A stretch of DNA of 64,000 bases, from NCBI GenBank assembly GCA_003427395.1, contig BFEA01000037.1:3929893-3993892 (forward strand), given 5' to 3'. A program made the translations under genes and the position numbers. Shown here piece by piece: positions 36,462 to 47,350 of this stretch; position 1 is the first letter of the stretch; every line of letters begins with the position of its first letter. This DNA comes from Chara braunii. Lineage: Eukaryota > Streptophyta > Charophyceae > Charales > Characeae. The notes under the pieces were generated by a model. That model searched no databases. It saw nothing but the letters and a program-made list of their open reading frames with translations, and was not told where the DNA came from.

Positions 36462-37252
36462 TTAGAAGTGCACTTTATAGATTGGTGTGAAGTTTGTTTG
36501 GGATGGCCTTATGATTTTCTTATAAATTGAGGTGAAAAATGGGAGGTCGGTTAACCTTTTCTCGGGTGCGTCGTTATCATCGGGCACCACAATAACCCCC
36601 GGAGGATTTTGTGGTTGCGATGTAGCGCAAACATCTATTTCGCGTCCACTGCGTTGAGATTGCGAACACGAATCATGAACACGTGCACGTCCAGCGAGCG
36701 GTGCACAAAGCAGAAGAGATGCAAGTGCATCATCAGGAAGCGCATTCAGCGCTCTCATAATATGAGTCCCCGTTTCATCAACAACATATTGTCGTCCCAC
36801 CTGATTATCAGCCAAGGTAGACTTCGGCACTTCGGGGGAATCCAAAACATTAGTTTTGTACCACGACTCTTTCCCCTCTTGAATGTAGATTCAACACAGT
36901 CTTCTTTCGAATCGCCCGTAACGTTATCATCCTCATCATCGGCAAATGTAAGGTTAATAGGCCTACCCGACTCACCTCTACAAGAATCATCCCCATCGGC
37001 AAGACAATCGTCACCACCCGCCTCCACAACCATATTCTCAGCATCATTAAGGGTATTCCCTTGTGAACATCGACGTTCAACGTCACAAAGAACATGATGA
37101 TTGTCCTGAGGACGTTTACTTCCAAGATTCACCGACCTCTCGTCCACTTTTCTTCGACCTCTCCGAATGTTCGGCTCCAGCTTTTGACGTAACATTCGTA
37201 TCATACTGAGCACGAGTGTCGTACTTATGCGCCATTCAGGAGTTGCCCGCAA
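36462..37252 (-). pseudogene. Acidic unrecognised ORF, frameshifted
   Basis: Two overlapping minus-strand frames switch near 36845. The first (from 37252) is rich in Asp/Glu (ADDEDDNVTGDSKEDC) after a basic start. The second ends at 36462 and includes a helical-looking segment, ETGTHIMRALNALPDDALAS. Both have protein-like composition, so a single indel probably split one reading frame. It lies directly downstream of the helicase. No domain was recognised. Confidence 0.4.
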
Positions 37253-37313
37253 AGAAAGAATATGACAGAATTATTTGGAATGCCAAGGCTCGATGGAAAA
37301 AAAAAAAAAGGAC

Positions 37314-38700
37314 TTATCCCAATAGTTCATGATGTACAATATTCATCGTTAACAAATTTTTATCAGGCAACGCAACACGGATGTTGTTGGGATGACCAAC
37401 ACGGAACAAAGCAACGTACAGTTGGTCATGTGCAAAAACCGGCTTGCGTAGCCAAACCCCGGCACGCGATACAGTTTGTCCTTGCGACTTGTTAATCGTT
37501 ACAGCAAAAGCAAGACGGACTGAAAATTGCTTCTTAAACCATTTGAACTCAGTCGTCTCACCATTTGTGGTCAGATCAATCTTGGGGATCAGTGTTGTTT
37601 TACTCGTGTGCATTATTGTCACTTCCAACAAATTATTATTAACGATCTTCTTCAGAGTCAGCCTTGTACCGTTGCAAAGTCCTTGCTTCGGTGACAAATT
37701 TCGCAAAAGCATCACAGGCACACCAATTTCCAAGCGTAGCTTGTGAGGTGGAAGGCCAGATTTGTCGAGAGAGTTCAAGAACTCCTGCTCAATATCAATC
37801 TCCGTATCATCCGAATCCGAATAATCAATGCTGAAAATGTCACATACCTCCCCAGGAAAATCGTCAAGAACACGGTTGTTAACAGAAGCTGCATCGTCAT
37901 TAGTAGGGCATAGAATTAATCGAGGTAAAAAATACTCGGCATTCCGCACATGGTTGAACACATCATCAAACGTCCATGAAATCAACTCATCAATTGGTTT
38001 ATCCGTACAACTCTCTCGTGACAATCTGACTGCAGCAACTTCATTAGGAACAACATGAGGATGGTCAGAATTCCCAATGCGCATCAAAAAGTGGGCATAC
38101 ATTCTTGTCATTTCATCATTCTCTAAGCTTAAGATTCGCATCTTTTCGGTCAGTTGATGAACCTCAAAAAGTTTCCACAAATGAGACATTTTCATGGACG
38201 CATCAATATGTTGCGTCCTCGATCCGTATTTCACAACGGGCAAAACCTGTCTAAAATCCCCAGCTAGAAGTATAATTTTCCCACCAAACGGTTCGTCATT
38301 GTCACAAAGGTCACAAAGCGTAATATCAAGAGCTTCCAAGTGAAACTTGTTACTCATCAATGTCTCGTCCCAAACAATCAAGTCGGCACGACGGATAAGC
38401 TTTGCAAGATCACTTTGTTTCAGAATCAAGAAGGGACGGGTGTTATCAAGTTTCAAAGATGCGCGAAATCGTGAGTGAAACATTCGACCCCCTGTCAAAA
38501 GAGTCGTTGCTACATCACTGGATGCGACGGTCAGTGCAATGGCAGAACGCGACCTAATGCCCGCCAAAATTGTTTCAATGCAAAAAGTCTTTCATGTTTC
38601 TGTCGGTGTATCGTTAAAGCACACAACGGTTTTTTCTTTTGCATAGCCCGAATGACTCTTTCCAACAACACTCGTGACGTGGACGAAGACGTCGAAAAAT
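37314..38700 (-). pseudogene. Helitron PIF1-type DNA helicase (broken)
   Basis: Encodes the SF1B helicase half of a Helitron transposase, expected to unwind DNA during rolling-circle transposition. Visible motifs in order: a motif Ia-like AIALTVASSDVATTLL, GGRMFHSRF, the Walker B region LIVWDETLMSNKFHLEALD (DE box), GDFRQVLPVV, FEVHQLTEKMR, GVPVMLLRNLSPKQGLCNGT and the C-terminal AVTINKSQGQT with LYVALFRV. The Walker A site upstream is destroyed: the residue before Lys-Thr is a TGA stop at 38592-38594, where GKT is expected, and the preceding glycines are missing. The 417-codon frame begins inside the domain at a TTG, so it is not a true start. Helicase activity is not expected from this copy. 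Confidence 0.85.
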
Positions 38701-38731
38701 AGAGTCATATTTGCGTTGCATTTGAACCGGA

Positions 38732-41465
38732 TCATACGATTAGAATCGAGGATACCGTTTTGTTCTCGTAATGTCTGGTTATGTTATCGGCAATCGTTTC
38801 CCCGTCGGGTGTTGGATAATAAAGGCAGCACTGACGGATGTTTTTTCTTGACTCTTGCAAAATACGGTCAAGATGAAATAACACTAACGATTGCAAAATG
38901 TTCGGGGGAACAATTTCATTGTTTGCACAATACTGAAAATCGTCACACTTATCCCAATGTCGTTCGAAGAAACGGACCGGATCGTTCACCGGATCAAACG
39001 CAAGAACCATCGCAAATATTTTACGAATTTTTTCAGGCATGTAATGCGCAGCAGATGTGTTTATGCATTGATCGTATGCATCGTCTGTTTGCAAAAAGTC
39101 CAATCGAAGACACACGGATCGGAACGAATCATATTCGACTCCATCCATCGTACGAATTTCGGCAAAAGAGCGCACCCCACGAGAATGTTCATGGTTTAGC
39201 AACAGACGTAGATAAAATCGTTCCCCTTCCGTAATCCTCACGTGATGCAACCGAGATATATTTTCGAAGGGACCACCGTGAAGATCACGCTTTCTTCGAT
39301 TCCACTTCTTATGTTTGTTATCCCACACATGAGTATTAACGATTTCTGCATAAAGCGGAAAGGAACACGTTCGTTCAAAGAGTTACGTTTCATCCATGCC
39401 GTTAATTTCGTTTTCGGGGACTCATTTGAAACAACGTCATGCTCAGCCCCAGGTTTGAATTGCACTTTTTGCATCTTTTCGAGATGCACGGACAATCTTT
39501 CGACCGCGGGCTATTGTTCTACAGCGTCGAACTCAAAGAGATGTCAGCATGCTTCACATGAACCTACAACACGCATATCTTGATACAATTTGACCTCGTC
39601 GATGGGCGCATTATTATCTTGCTCGCAAACCATAGCACAATCACACCCTTTTATACACGTACTTATACACATACTTGCACACCTTGATGTTAGCGCAATA
39701 TTTAACATTCAAGAGGCAATTAAACCTCATTAGCAAGTACGAGTTATACGAGACCACACGCCGATTGTCATAAACAACATCATTTTGAACAATCGTAATA
39801 TCATTGTCACTTGGTTTTTTTTCTCATATACGAAGGGTACGTTTGTTCGTCTTTGAATATTGTTATTGAAATAAAATCTTTCGGAAACTCTTTTATGCAT
39901 TCTTCGTCCTCCGTACACGAAGCATCGCATTTCTCCGCACCGCAAATCCCGTGAAACATGAACTTGGTTACCCTTTATCTCAATTCCCCCTCCGGAGGAA
40001 TCTCGACGCATACCACATTGTCAACAGCATCCGCATGCCAAATTTTATCATCCGGATGCAGGATAACCAATATATGTGCGTGTGATAGACCCCTTTTTTG
40101 AAACTCCACCACATACAACATTCCACTCACCCTACCAAAGATCCGATTGTTCTTTATCTCGTTAATCAGTTGTGCAAGATAACCTATGAACACTCGAGCA
40201 AGAAGATCCGGTCTGTCGTTAGGACATTGACCTGGCAACAGGGCTTGTTTGATGTCCGACCAGTTAGTGTTGCACGTCATAGTGATGAAAAAATCCGGTT
40301 TTCCGAATCGCCTTACAATTGTCATGATGTCGTGATATCTTTCACTCATATATGGCGGCCCCCCAGTAAACGTTGACGGTAAAACCACTTTTGTCCCAAC
40401 ACCCTCACCACGTTGATTCTGTTGCACAGCGTCTCGTAATTCCTGATAATACTCCGAGCGCAATTCTTTTTGGTGGAATATCACTCATTTTAAGCGGAGG
40501 GATTCAACTTTAGCGTACGCAATGCAACAAAACTCGTGGAAGAGACGTGCTGCATAGAAGAGGTACGGTTTTTCACTATCACACTCATGAAGATGAAATG
40601 CATAGTACTCCTTGGCACTAAGTCCTGGCGGCCATCCAGCTTCCAAGGCATGTCGGACAAACCAACTATCAATTCGCTCCGGGAAACGTAAAACAAACCT
40701 TAAGCAGTCATGCGCTCGATAACATTCCGGAACCACAACCGTCTGCCGCTCACCCGGAAGAGGAGCATACAAACGAATCTCGAGCTCACGAGGAAGGAGT
40801 TCATCGGCCATCAGAACACACACCTCATGTGAACCCATAGGACGGTTCTAACGCCTTGCATGTTCCTTATCAGGCATGACGTCCGGATTTATCACCAACT
40901 TTCTCCCGTTCAACTCTTCCGGCGGAAGAAAGTCCTTCATGTAACTGTTACATTGTTGTAGCAATTAGTGAACCTTCTCAATATGCGTTTCACTCGATCA
41001 AGTTCGACATCGTGTGTACGTGCAGGTAAGGAAAGAAAATCTACCCTTCGATCAATCGCATCGTCCAAAAGTTGAGGATCGTGTAAGTAGGACGTTCCCC
41101 TTCTCCCACAGCCAATGCACTGACACGATGAAAGATTGAACCTTGAACCCTAAGTTTGCCCTGGAATCCTCGAACACCATCGTTCGGCTGTTTCAACCTC
41201 GAGGATGAGAGGGATAAACTATTATTAATTATCCTTGCATTGTTTCGAATGAATCGACCGTCGGAAGTTTGATACGTCCAAAGGGAAAAAATCCCATGCT
41301 CCGGGGAACCTTCGCAAGGCCATTCTCATAAAGGACAACGTTTTGTACCTTTTCAGAAACACATCTTTGTCCATTTTCTTTCATGATGTCACAATTTAGC
41401 ACCATAATGCTTACGCGGATATCGACCGTCAATGCCGAACGGTTCAACAGTGCTAGCATTCCCAA
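38732..41465 (-). pseudogene. Helitron Rep (HUH endonuclease) region, broken
   Basis: The replication-initiator half of the transposase. From the N-terminus: SIFHRVSAL region (41.1-41.2 kb); KEYYAFHLHE and LFHEFCCIAYAKVESLRL (40.5-40.8 kb); FFITMTCNTNW; the HUH box RGLSHAHILVIL (40.1 kb); paired tyrosines in KYVYKYVYK (39.65 kb); LTAWMKRN and the RITEGERFYLRLLLNH linker (39.2-39.3 kb). These follow the canonical Helitron order. Reading requires several frame changes (near 41.06, 40.9, 40.0, 39.6 and 39.35 kb) and passing a TGA at 40485-40487 where Trp is expected. The catalytic-type residues remain but no intact protein could be made. Confidence 0.85.
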
Positions 41466-43129
41466 GAATATCTACGGTGTTCTCAACAGCCCCATACATT
41501 GTTGTCACAAGTGTCGATGGGAGTGCATTCAGATCAGGAACCGGAACATCATGTGAATTATTCATTTCTTCCACGCGACTATTTGACTCACTGTCTTCGC
41601 GATTGTTCATTGAATTTTGATTTCTCACGGATGAATTTTGCGACTCTCGATGACAGAGTCTGCAAGTGTCTCGCCTGAAAAGATTGACTCTGCGATTGTC
41701 TCGCATAAGAAGATGCATTCCTCGATTGCTCAGAGGCGCTCACTCTAATCTCTCGAAGGATATTCACCGCGAACAAACTTCAGCTCACACCCCGCACAAA
41801 ATTTTTATGAGCACGCACATTTTCTTTCCTCTTATGATCCTTAACCGCAGCTCTCAATGCACGCATGCGTTTAACATGAAAGTTTGATCGTCTTCCTAGT
41901 TTTTCCTTCGTTTTAAAATCTTACACGACGTCCAACATGGTTTATTAACATTCATTCTACCGACTTGTTTCGTTCCTCCACCAGCCTCCACAGTACTTTC
42001 AAAAACTATTGCACTTCCATCGTAGCCCGATGACACACGGTGAGGTATCGGCGACAACGATCCAAGTTCCAAACGACGCAGCACTTTATTGGCACGCACG
42101 ACGCAGCACTTTATTGGCACGCAGTCGTCGAATCAATAACATACCGTATCGTCTGTTGCGCCGTGAACAAATCGACTTCCATAATAATAATCTTCTCCGT
42201 CGATTATGAGATCCAATAAACTTTCTAATCAATGTGCTCGGCGAATTCGGTTGGGGCATTGCAGCAAAAGATGGATGTGCATGAATATTTGTCAAAGTGG
42301 AAGAAAGGTTGCTCTCCACACATTTTTGTCGAACGTCGGCAGTCAATGTCGATGATGAACAATTGTGCACATGTGCCGAGTGCAAGGGAAAGTCGTCGCG
42401 TAAAACCGATCTTTCGACCATCGAAACCGAATCTGCATTTATTGCAATATCCGTAGAAATTTCAAACGGACGTTCACTTTGCAAGGTCATGGAAAAATTT
42501 TCATGACAACTAATGCGATCCGTGCGAACATTGATATTTCCTTGACTCGTTGTTTTGAAAAACACAGGGCTTGTAAAATCATTCATCGATGAAATCATTT
42601 GTCGAAAAGGTAGAGACGTATCACTATATTGTTCTTCGGGAGAACAATCAAGACCATCATTTTGAGTTACCATCGGTTGTTTATCTCTCCTCGGAGCAAT
42701 CCCGTCACCTGCACCACCTACCGCCTATTGTAAAGACCTTCGAGTTCGACGACTTTGGGAAAGTGGTCGTCCTCGTTTGCAGTGTTCGTGTTGTGATGAC
42801 ATCGGCGTCTTACTCGCGGAGCGACCGGGAGTAATATCCAAATCTATACGCAATCCCAATCCATGGTTGAATGAGGAAGAAGGGTCGTCTAACGAAGACA
42901 AACCAGCTTGACCTGAAACAACAGAAGGACACCGAGTACACTCTGATACTATCGGGGATAGCACCAAAGCATCCTTAACAACCCTTTCACAACGGCGAAA
43001 GCGTTTGCGACGCTTCCACGGAACATGCAAGGACCTATCCGCAGGTGAAGAGAAGGTTGGAACGATGGATAAATTACTATTGGTTGAATCGTCATGTTCA
43101 CCTTGGTCCTCTGCTATATTAATGGGCAC
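41389..43129 (-). pseudogene. Helitron N-terminal variable region, broken
   Basis: Three to four minus-strand frames (41389-41718, 41896-42120, 42086-42673, 42725-43129) have protein-like Ser/Asn/Arg-rich composition without a recognised domain. The most upstream starts MPINIAEDQGEHDDS at an ATG at 43129 and is a candidate N-terminus. A 25-bp tandem duplication at 42074-42123 shifts the frame. Placement upstream of the Rep region suggests these are parts of the transposase leader. Confidence 0.45.
42074..42123. repeat. 25-bp tandem duplication
   Basis: CGACGCAGCACTTTATTGGC followed by ACGCA occurs twice head to tail without differences. Being 25 bp it shifts the reading frame, and being perfect it is probably recent or an assembly artefact. 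Confidence 0.9.
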
Positions 43130-43742
43130 GTACGTACGTATTTGTACATGGGCACGTCATGGCGGATAGGAGGAATAAGATACATATAGACAATCGGAAC
43201 GAAAATAACATACCTCAAAACATTCGTATATAGATGTAATTATATGAAGAAGAGTAATATAGTGTCAAATAGAAAAGAAAAGAAAAGAAAACAGGAAAAA
43301 TAAAGAAGACGTAGTGCAACACATAGAACGCAGCCGAAATAGGAAGCACAAAAGATCAAAGAAAATAAGGAGTCAGTTTTTTTTCTTTTTTTTAGCTCAT
43401 CTATCCAGGTTAATCAATGTTAATTTAGATCAAAATTTCTTAGTCCGTGCAAATACAGATGTATAGGTTCACTTTCATATTTATACAAACGTTTAATCGG
43501 GACTGGAACTTCTTTGGACTCCTATTCAGGTTAATTAAGACGCCTCTTATTTTGTTGTTATGCCTCGTTCGGTTCTTATGTTCGATTTGTGATCCTATAC
43601 GCCCCTTAGTCTTTTCAGGGCTCCATGCAATAGAGTCATACATACCTCGTTTGTCCATGTTCGCCCCTTATCATTTTCTGACACTTTCCTGTTCGGATAA
43701 ATTTGTCACTGGGATCAGAACTTTTTTTGACTCCAATCCACA
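43130..43742. other. AT-rich spacer, no gene seen
   Basis: AT-rich sequence with short A-rich runs (43.25-43.35 kb) and a T-run near 43378. It may include the Helitron 5' end, which I could not place. Confidence 0.4.
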
Positions 43743-43960
43743 TTAATCTAGTCGGCTCCTACTTGCGGCCAACCTTAGGTATCCTAAGTCAATCATCCGT
43801 CCACAAAAGATTTGAAGAAGGTAAAATATTTTCGCTGACCTTTCCGAACCCCGATCGCTAGGAAGTAGTCTGTAGTACTCATTCTCCTCGTCTGAACACG
43901 AGGCCCAGATATCAGAAGTAGGCGTTGGCTCCACCTCAAAAGCATTGCACCACCCCCATA
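43743..43960 (-). repeat. Fragment related to LTR D segment
   Basis: The minus strand encodes a frame with SCSDEENEYYRLLPSDRG, matching in DNA and protein the 32640-32730 stretch of LTR D. Only about 80 bp is clearly shared, so this is a small relic adjoining the truncated pol gene. Confidence 0.45.
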
Positions 43961-44039
43961 AATGGGTCTATGCGGCATGCCGCACCTCTTCCCGGCCAGC
44001 CTCGAAGGTCGTGGATCCACGAAGAGTCATTCTTAGAGT

Positions 44040-46395
44040 AAGACTGTCGAGGAGCACGTTGCACATTTGGACAAAGTCCTCAGTCTCCTGCAACAGCACA
44101 AGTTCAAGATCAACGGTGAGAAGTGCGAGTTTGGCCACACCCGTCTCCTGTACTTGGGTCATGAGATCTCCACGGAAGGGTATGAAATCTTCACGGAAGG
44201 GTTGAAGCCCGATGACGAGAAGGTGGCCAGCATCCGTGATTGGCCACGTCCTCAGTCTGTGACTGAGATGAGATCTTTCTTAGGAATGACAGACTATTAT
44301 AAGAACTTTGTTAAAAACTATAGTATAGTGGCCGCTCCTTTGACTGATCTAACACGCCTTGACACCTCATGGGAGTGAACACATGAGTGCGGGGCTGCTT
44401 TCAGACATCTGAAGCACGCGTTGACGCACTACGAGGTCTTGAAACTTCCTGATCCTCATAAGTCGTTTATAGTCACCACGGATGCCAGCCAATATGGCAT
44501 TGGCGCCATGCTCGCACAGCAGGAGGGACCAAGGTTGAGGCCTGTAGAGTACATGTCCGAGAAAATGTCGTCTCAAAAATTGGCCAAGTCCACCTATGAG
44601 AAGGAACTCTATGCGGTTTACAAAGCTCTGACCCATTGGAGACACTACCTCCTTGGGAGGTTCTTCATCCTCATGACTGATCACCAGACCCTGAGATGGA
44701 TGAGAACTCAGCCTGCACTCTCTGACGCCCTCAAGTGTTGGATCGAAGTCATTGAGCAATATGACTTTGACCCTCAATATCTGGAAGGGGAGTACAACAA
44801 GGTTGTTGATGCCTTGTCGCGTAGACCTGATTTCTCAGGTGCGCTGATTACTGAGTTCGATCAGACGAACAGTGTTACTCTATCTTTGGTGGAAGCCTAT
44901 CGTGAGGACCAGTTCATGTCTGAGATCATACGCAGACTTGAGGCGAAGGACAATACGATTTCTGCCGAGTTTGAGTTGGTCAATGGCTTGCTCTTCCTTG
45001 AGAAGGGAGGGAATAAACAATTATGTGTCCCAAATAGCGAGTCTTTTCGTAGTTTATTTTTAGGTGAGTGCCATGATGCCACCGGCCATTTTGGGTATAA
45101 GAAGACCGCAGCCAATCTGTTGCAGCAGTTCTGGTGGCCCACGATGATGCGAGATGCCCAGCTGTACGTGGAGACTTATCAAGTTTGTCAAAGGGACAAG
45201 CCACGCACTCAGGCTCCTCTTGGGATTGTAAAGCCCCTTCCGATTCCGGAACGGCCTGGTGAGAGTCTGTCCATGGATTTCATGGATACTCTAATCACCA
45301 GCAAGAGTGGGATGCGTCACATCTTCGTCATCGTGGATAGATTTAGTAAGTATGCTAGGTTAGTAGCAATGCCGAAAACAACAAAAACGGAGTATGTGAT
45401 CCGAACGTTCAAAGAGAACTAGGTGAGAGACTTTGGTTTACCGAAGTCTGTTATCAATGACAAGGATGTCCGGTTTACCAGCGAGTTGTGAAAGGCCGCT
45501 GCTGCAGAACAGGGAACTCAGTTGCAGATGACTTCTGGGAATCACCCAGAGGCCAATGGACAGGCCGAGCAACTGAACCGCGCTGTACAACACCCGTTGA
45601 GGCACTACATCAAGCCCAACCAGGTGGACTTGGATGAGAAGCTTGCTCTCATCGCCAACTTGTATAACAACGCTGTACACTGCGCCACCGCGGTGAGCCC
45701 AAACAGCTTACTGCTAACATTTAAGCCGAGACCGCCCCTAGACTTTCTTCTCGCTAAGAATCAATCCACTGCTGCACCAGGTACCTTAGAATTTGCGTAT
45801 CACTACGAACAAAAGATGCAGCAGGCTGTAGAACAGATGCAGAAGGTGCAGGTTGCAATGATAAAGTCTGAAAATAGACACCGCCGACCTTCTACATTTT
45901 CAGGTTGGGGATAGGGTCTGGGTGAAGTCTTCAGAACTGGGACAGGAGAATGGGATCTCCCGCAAACTCATGCCGCAGTACTTTGGACCCTGGGAAGTCT
46001 TAGACATCGTTGGGACAGATCCTGATGGTCCATCTTATGTTATCCAGATACCTGGTCCCCTCCGCACTTACCCTGTCTTTCACGCCTCTAAGCTGGCACC
46101 TTTCAAAGAAACTGATCAGTTTCCATCTCGACGCTCAATGCTGCCCCCACCCATGGACGGAGAGGTGGACATCAATGACATCGTGGACCACAAAGAGCTG
46201 CCAGTATCAAGACCAACAGGCAGGGGACGCCCTCCTAAACCGAAGCTGCAATATCGCGTTCGGTTCCGGCATCACACTGGTCCGAAGGAGGACCGTTGGT
46301 TCACCAAGGAGGAACTCATGCAGACCGCTCCTCAAGTTGTAGGCCAATACGAGAGATCTCTGCAGAAGGGAAAGCGCCCCATGATTGAAGACTGA
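44040..46395 (+). pseudogene. Ty3/gypsy chromovirus pol, 5'-truncated and broken
   Basis: Order of domains: end of reverse transcriptase (FKINGEKCEFG, LYLGHEISTEG, MRSFLGMTDYYKNFVKNYS); RNase H (TTDASQYGIGAML, STYEKELYAVYKAL, TDHQTLRWM, so D, E and D are present); integrase zinc finger (H..H then only the second Cys: TYQVCQRDK); integrase core (MDFMDTL, NDKDVRF, NGQAEQLNR, so D, D and E are present); and a C-terminal chromodomain-like stretch (DINDIVDHKEL to EDRWFTKEEL). One frame runs from 44067 to about 45890 but is cut by TGA 44376, TAG 45420 and TGA 45489, each where Trp is expected. A one-base shift near 45895 leads to the GDRVWVK frame. The reverse transcriptase catalytic core and gag are missing; homology starts near 44040. 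The order RT-RNaseH-INT marks Ty3/gypsy. Confidence 0.9.
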
Positions 46396-46416
46396 GTTTC
46401 TCAGACTGTTGAAGCC

Positions 46417-46428
46417 AAGGAGGAGGGA
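46417..46428 (+). other. Polypurine tract
   Basis: AAGGAGGAGGGA lies 21 bp after the pol stop codon and just before a TG dinucleotide, the standard position of the plus-strand primer next to a 3' LTR. Confidence 0.65.
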
Positions 46429-46429
46429 C

Positions 46430-47350
46430 TGCGAGGCTAGTGCCTCTATGAACCCCAGTCAGCCCCCATTTTGGAGCCAGTCGGCCGCCCTAAGTGAAGG
46501 CAGGCTTGACGAGGCCCTCAGGGCCCTATTTCGGCCACTGTGCAACTAAGGAAATTCAGGCAGTTGCGCAGCGCCAGTTGGTTGAAGAAACCCAGGCCCT
46601 GGGCCTCCTGTGTGAATGAATGGAAAGCAGGCCCTGGGCTGGATACGGGTACTGGGCCAAACACATGCCAAAGGCAGTTGGGCACATGCAACTACCACAG
46701 GCCCCAGGCCTGTTCTCGATCGTGCTGGGCCTCAGGCTACCGGGGCCTACTGGAAGCTTCCTGGGACTGGACGCAGGCAGGCCACTTCGGTATAGCAAAG
46801 GGCATGCCTCCTCGTTCGGGATCCGGGTGCTGGCTGCATGCTGCGCAAGCGCTGCTGCGCTATTTGCTGGCTGGCGCCTATGCTCTCACGGGCGAGCAGG
46901 GAAGGAGCGCGCAGCCATAGCCGAGCTGCGCTGCTGTAAGCTGGGTGAGGCGCAGGGTAGTCCTTGGGTGCAAAAGGCATCTGTGTGTTGGGGAACGAGG
47001 TTGTGAGTGTAGCGAGAGACATACCTGGTGCTGGAAGCGTGCGACATTGGTCGCTGTATGCTCGTACTTCGGGGGTGCTGTTGTCGTCAACTTCGGAATT
47101 GTAGTATAGGCTAGATAGGATCTGCCACATGTAGTCTGGGTGCCGAGCGCCAGATAGGATATCAACTCTGATTCTTCGTTGATGATGACGAGGGGACTAT
47201 TTCAGCATTGTCAATTATGAACTCTTGGTGTGTTCTTATTTGGTGAATCTCGTGATGCAATTCTACTGTTGGTTCGAGGTCACGACTATCTGGACTCATA
47301 TGTATGGTGCTGTTTGATAGCTAAAGTTCGCTATTGCTCATCTTCCTTGC
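46430..47350 (+). mobile_element. Probable 3' LTR of the chromovirus relic
   Basis: Starts TGCGAGGCTAG right after the polypurine tract. The right end is a guess near the CA at about 47350, because no second LTR is present for comparison. The sequence is GC-rich with repeated GGCCC/AGGCC words, then more AT-rich. Long frames here are by-products of composition. Confidence 0.45.

Larger units (their letters stand above)
35262..43129 (-). mobile_element. Degenerate Helitron (limits uncertain)
   Basis: The minus strand carries, in the usual Helitron order, a Rep N-terminal region, an HUH Rep domain, the Rep-helicase linker and a PIF1-type helicase, followed by further ORFs. All are broken by stops and frameshifts. 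The limits given are the outermost coherent frames on this strand. I could not identify a 5' TC end or a 3' hairpin followed by CTRR, so true borders are unknown. The flanks are the 34.9-35.1-kb microsatellite and a fragment resembling LTR D. Confidence 0.7.
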
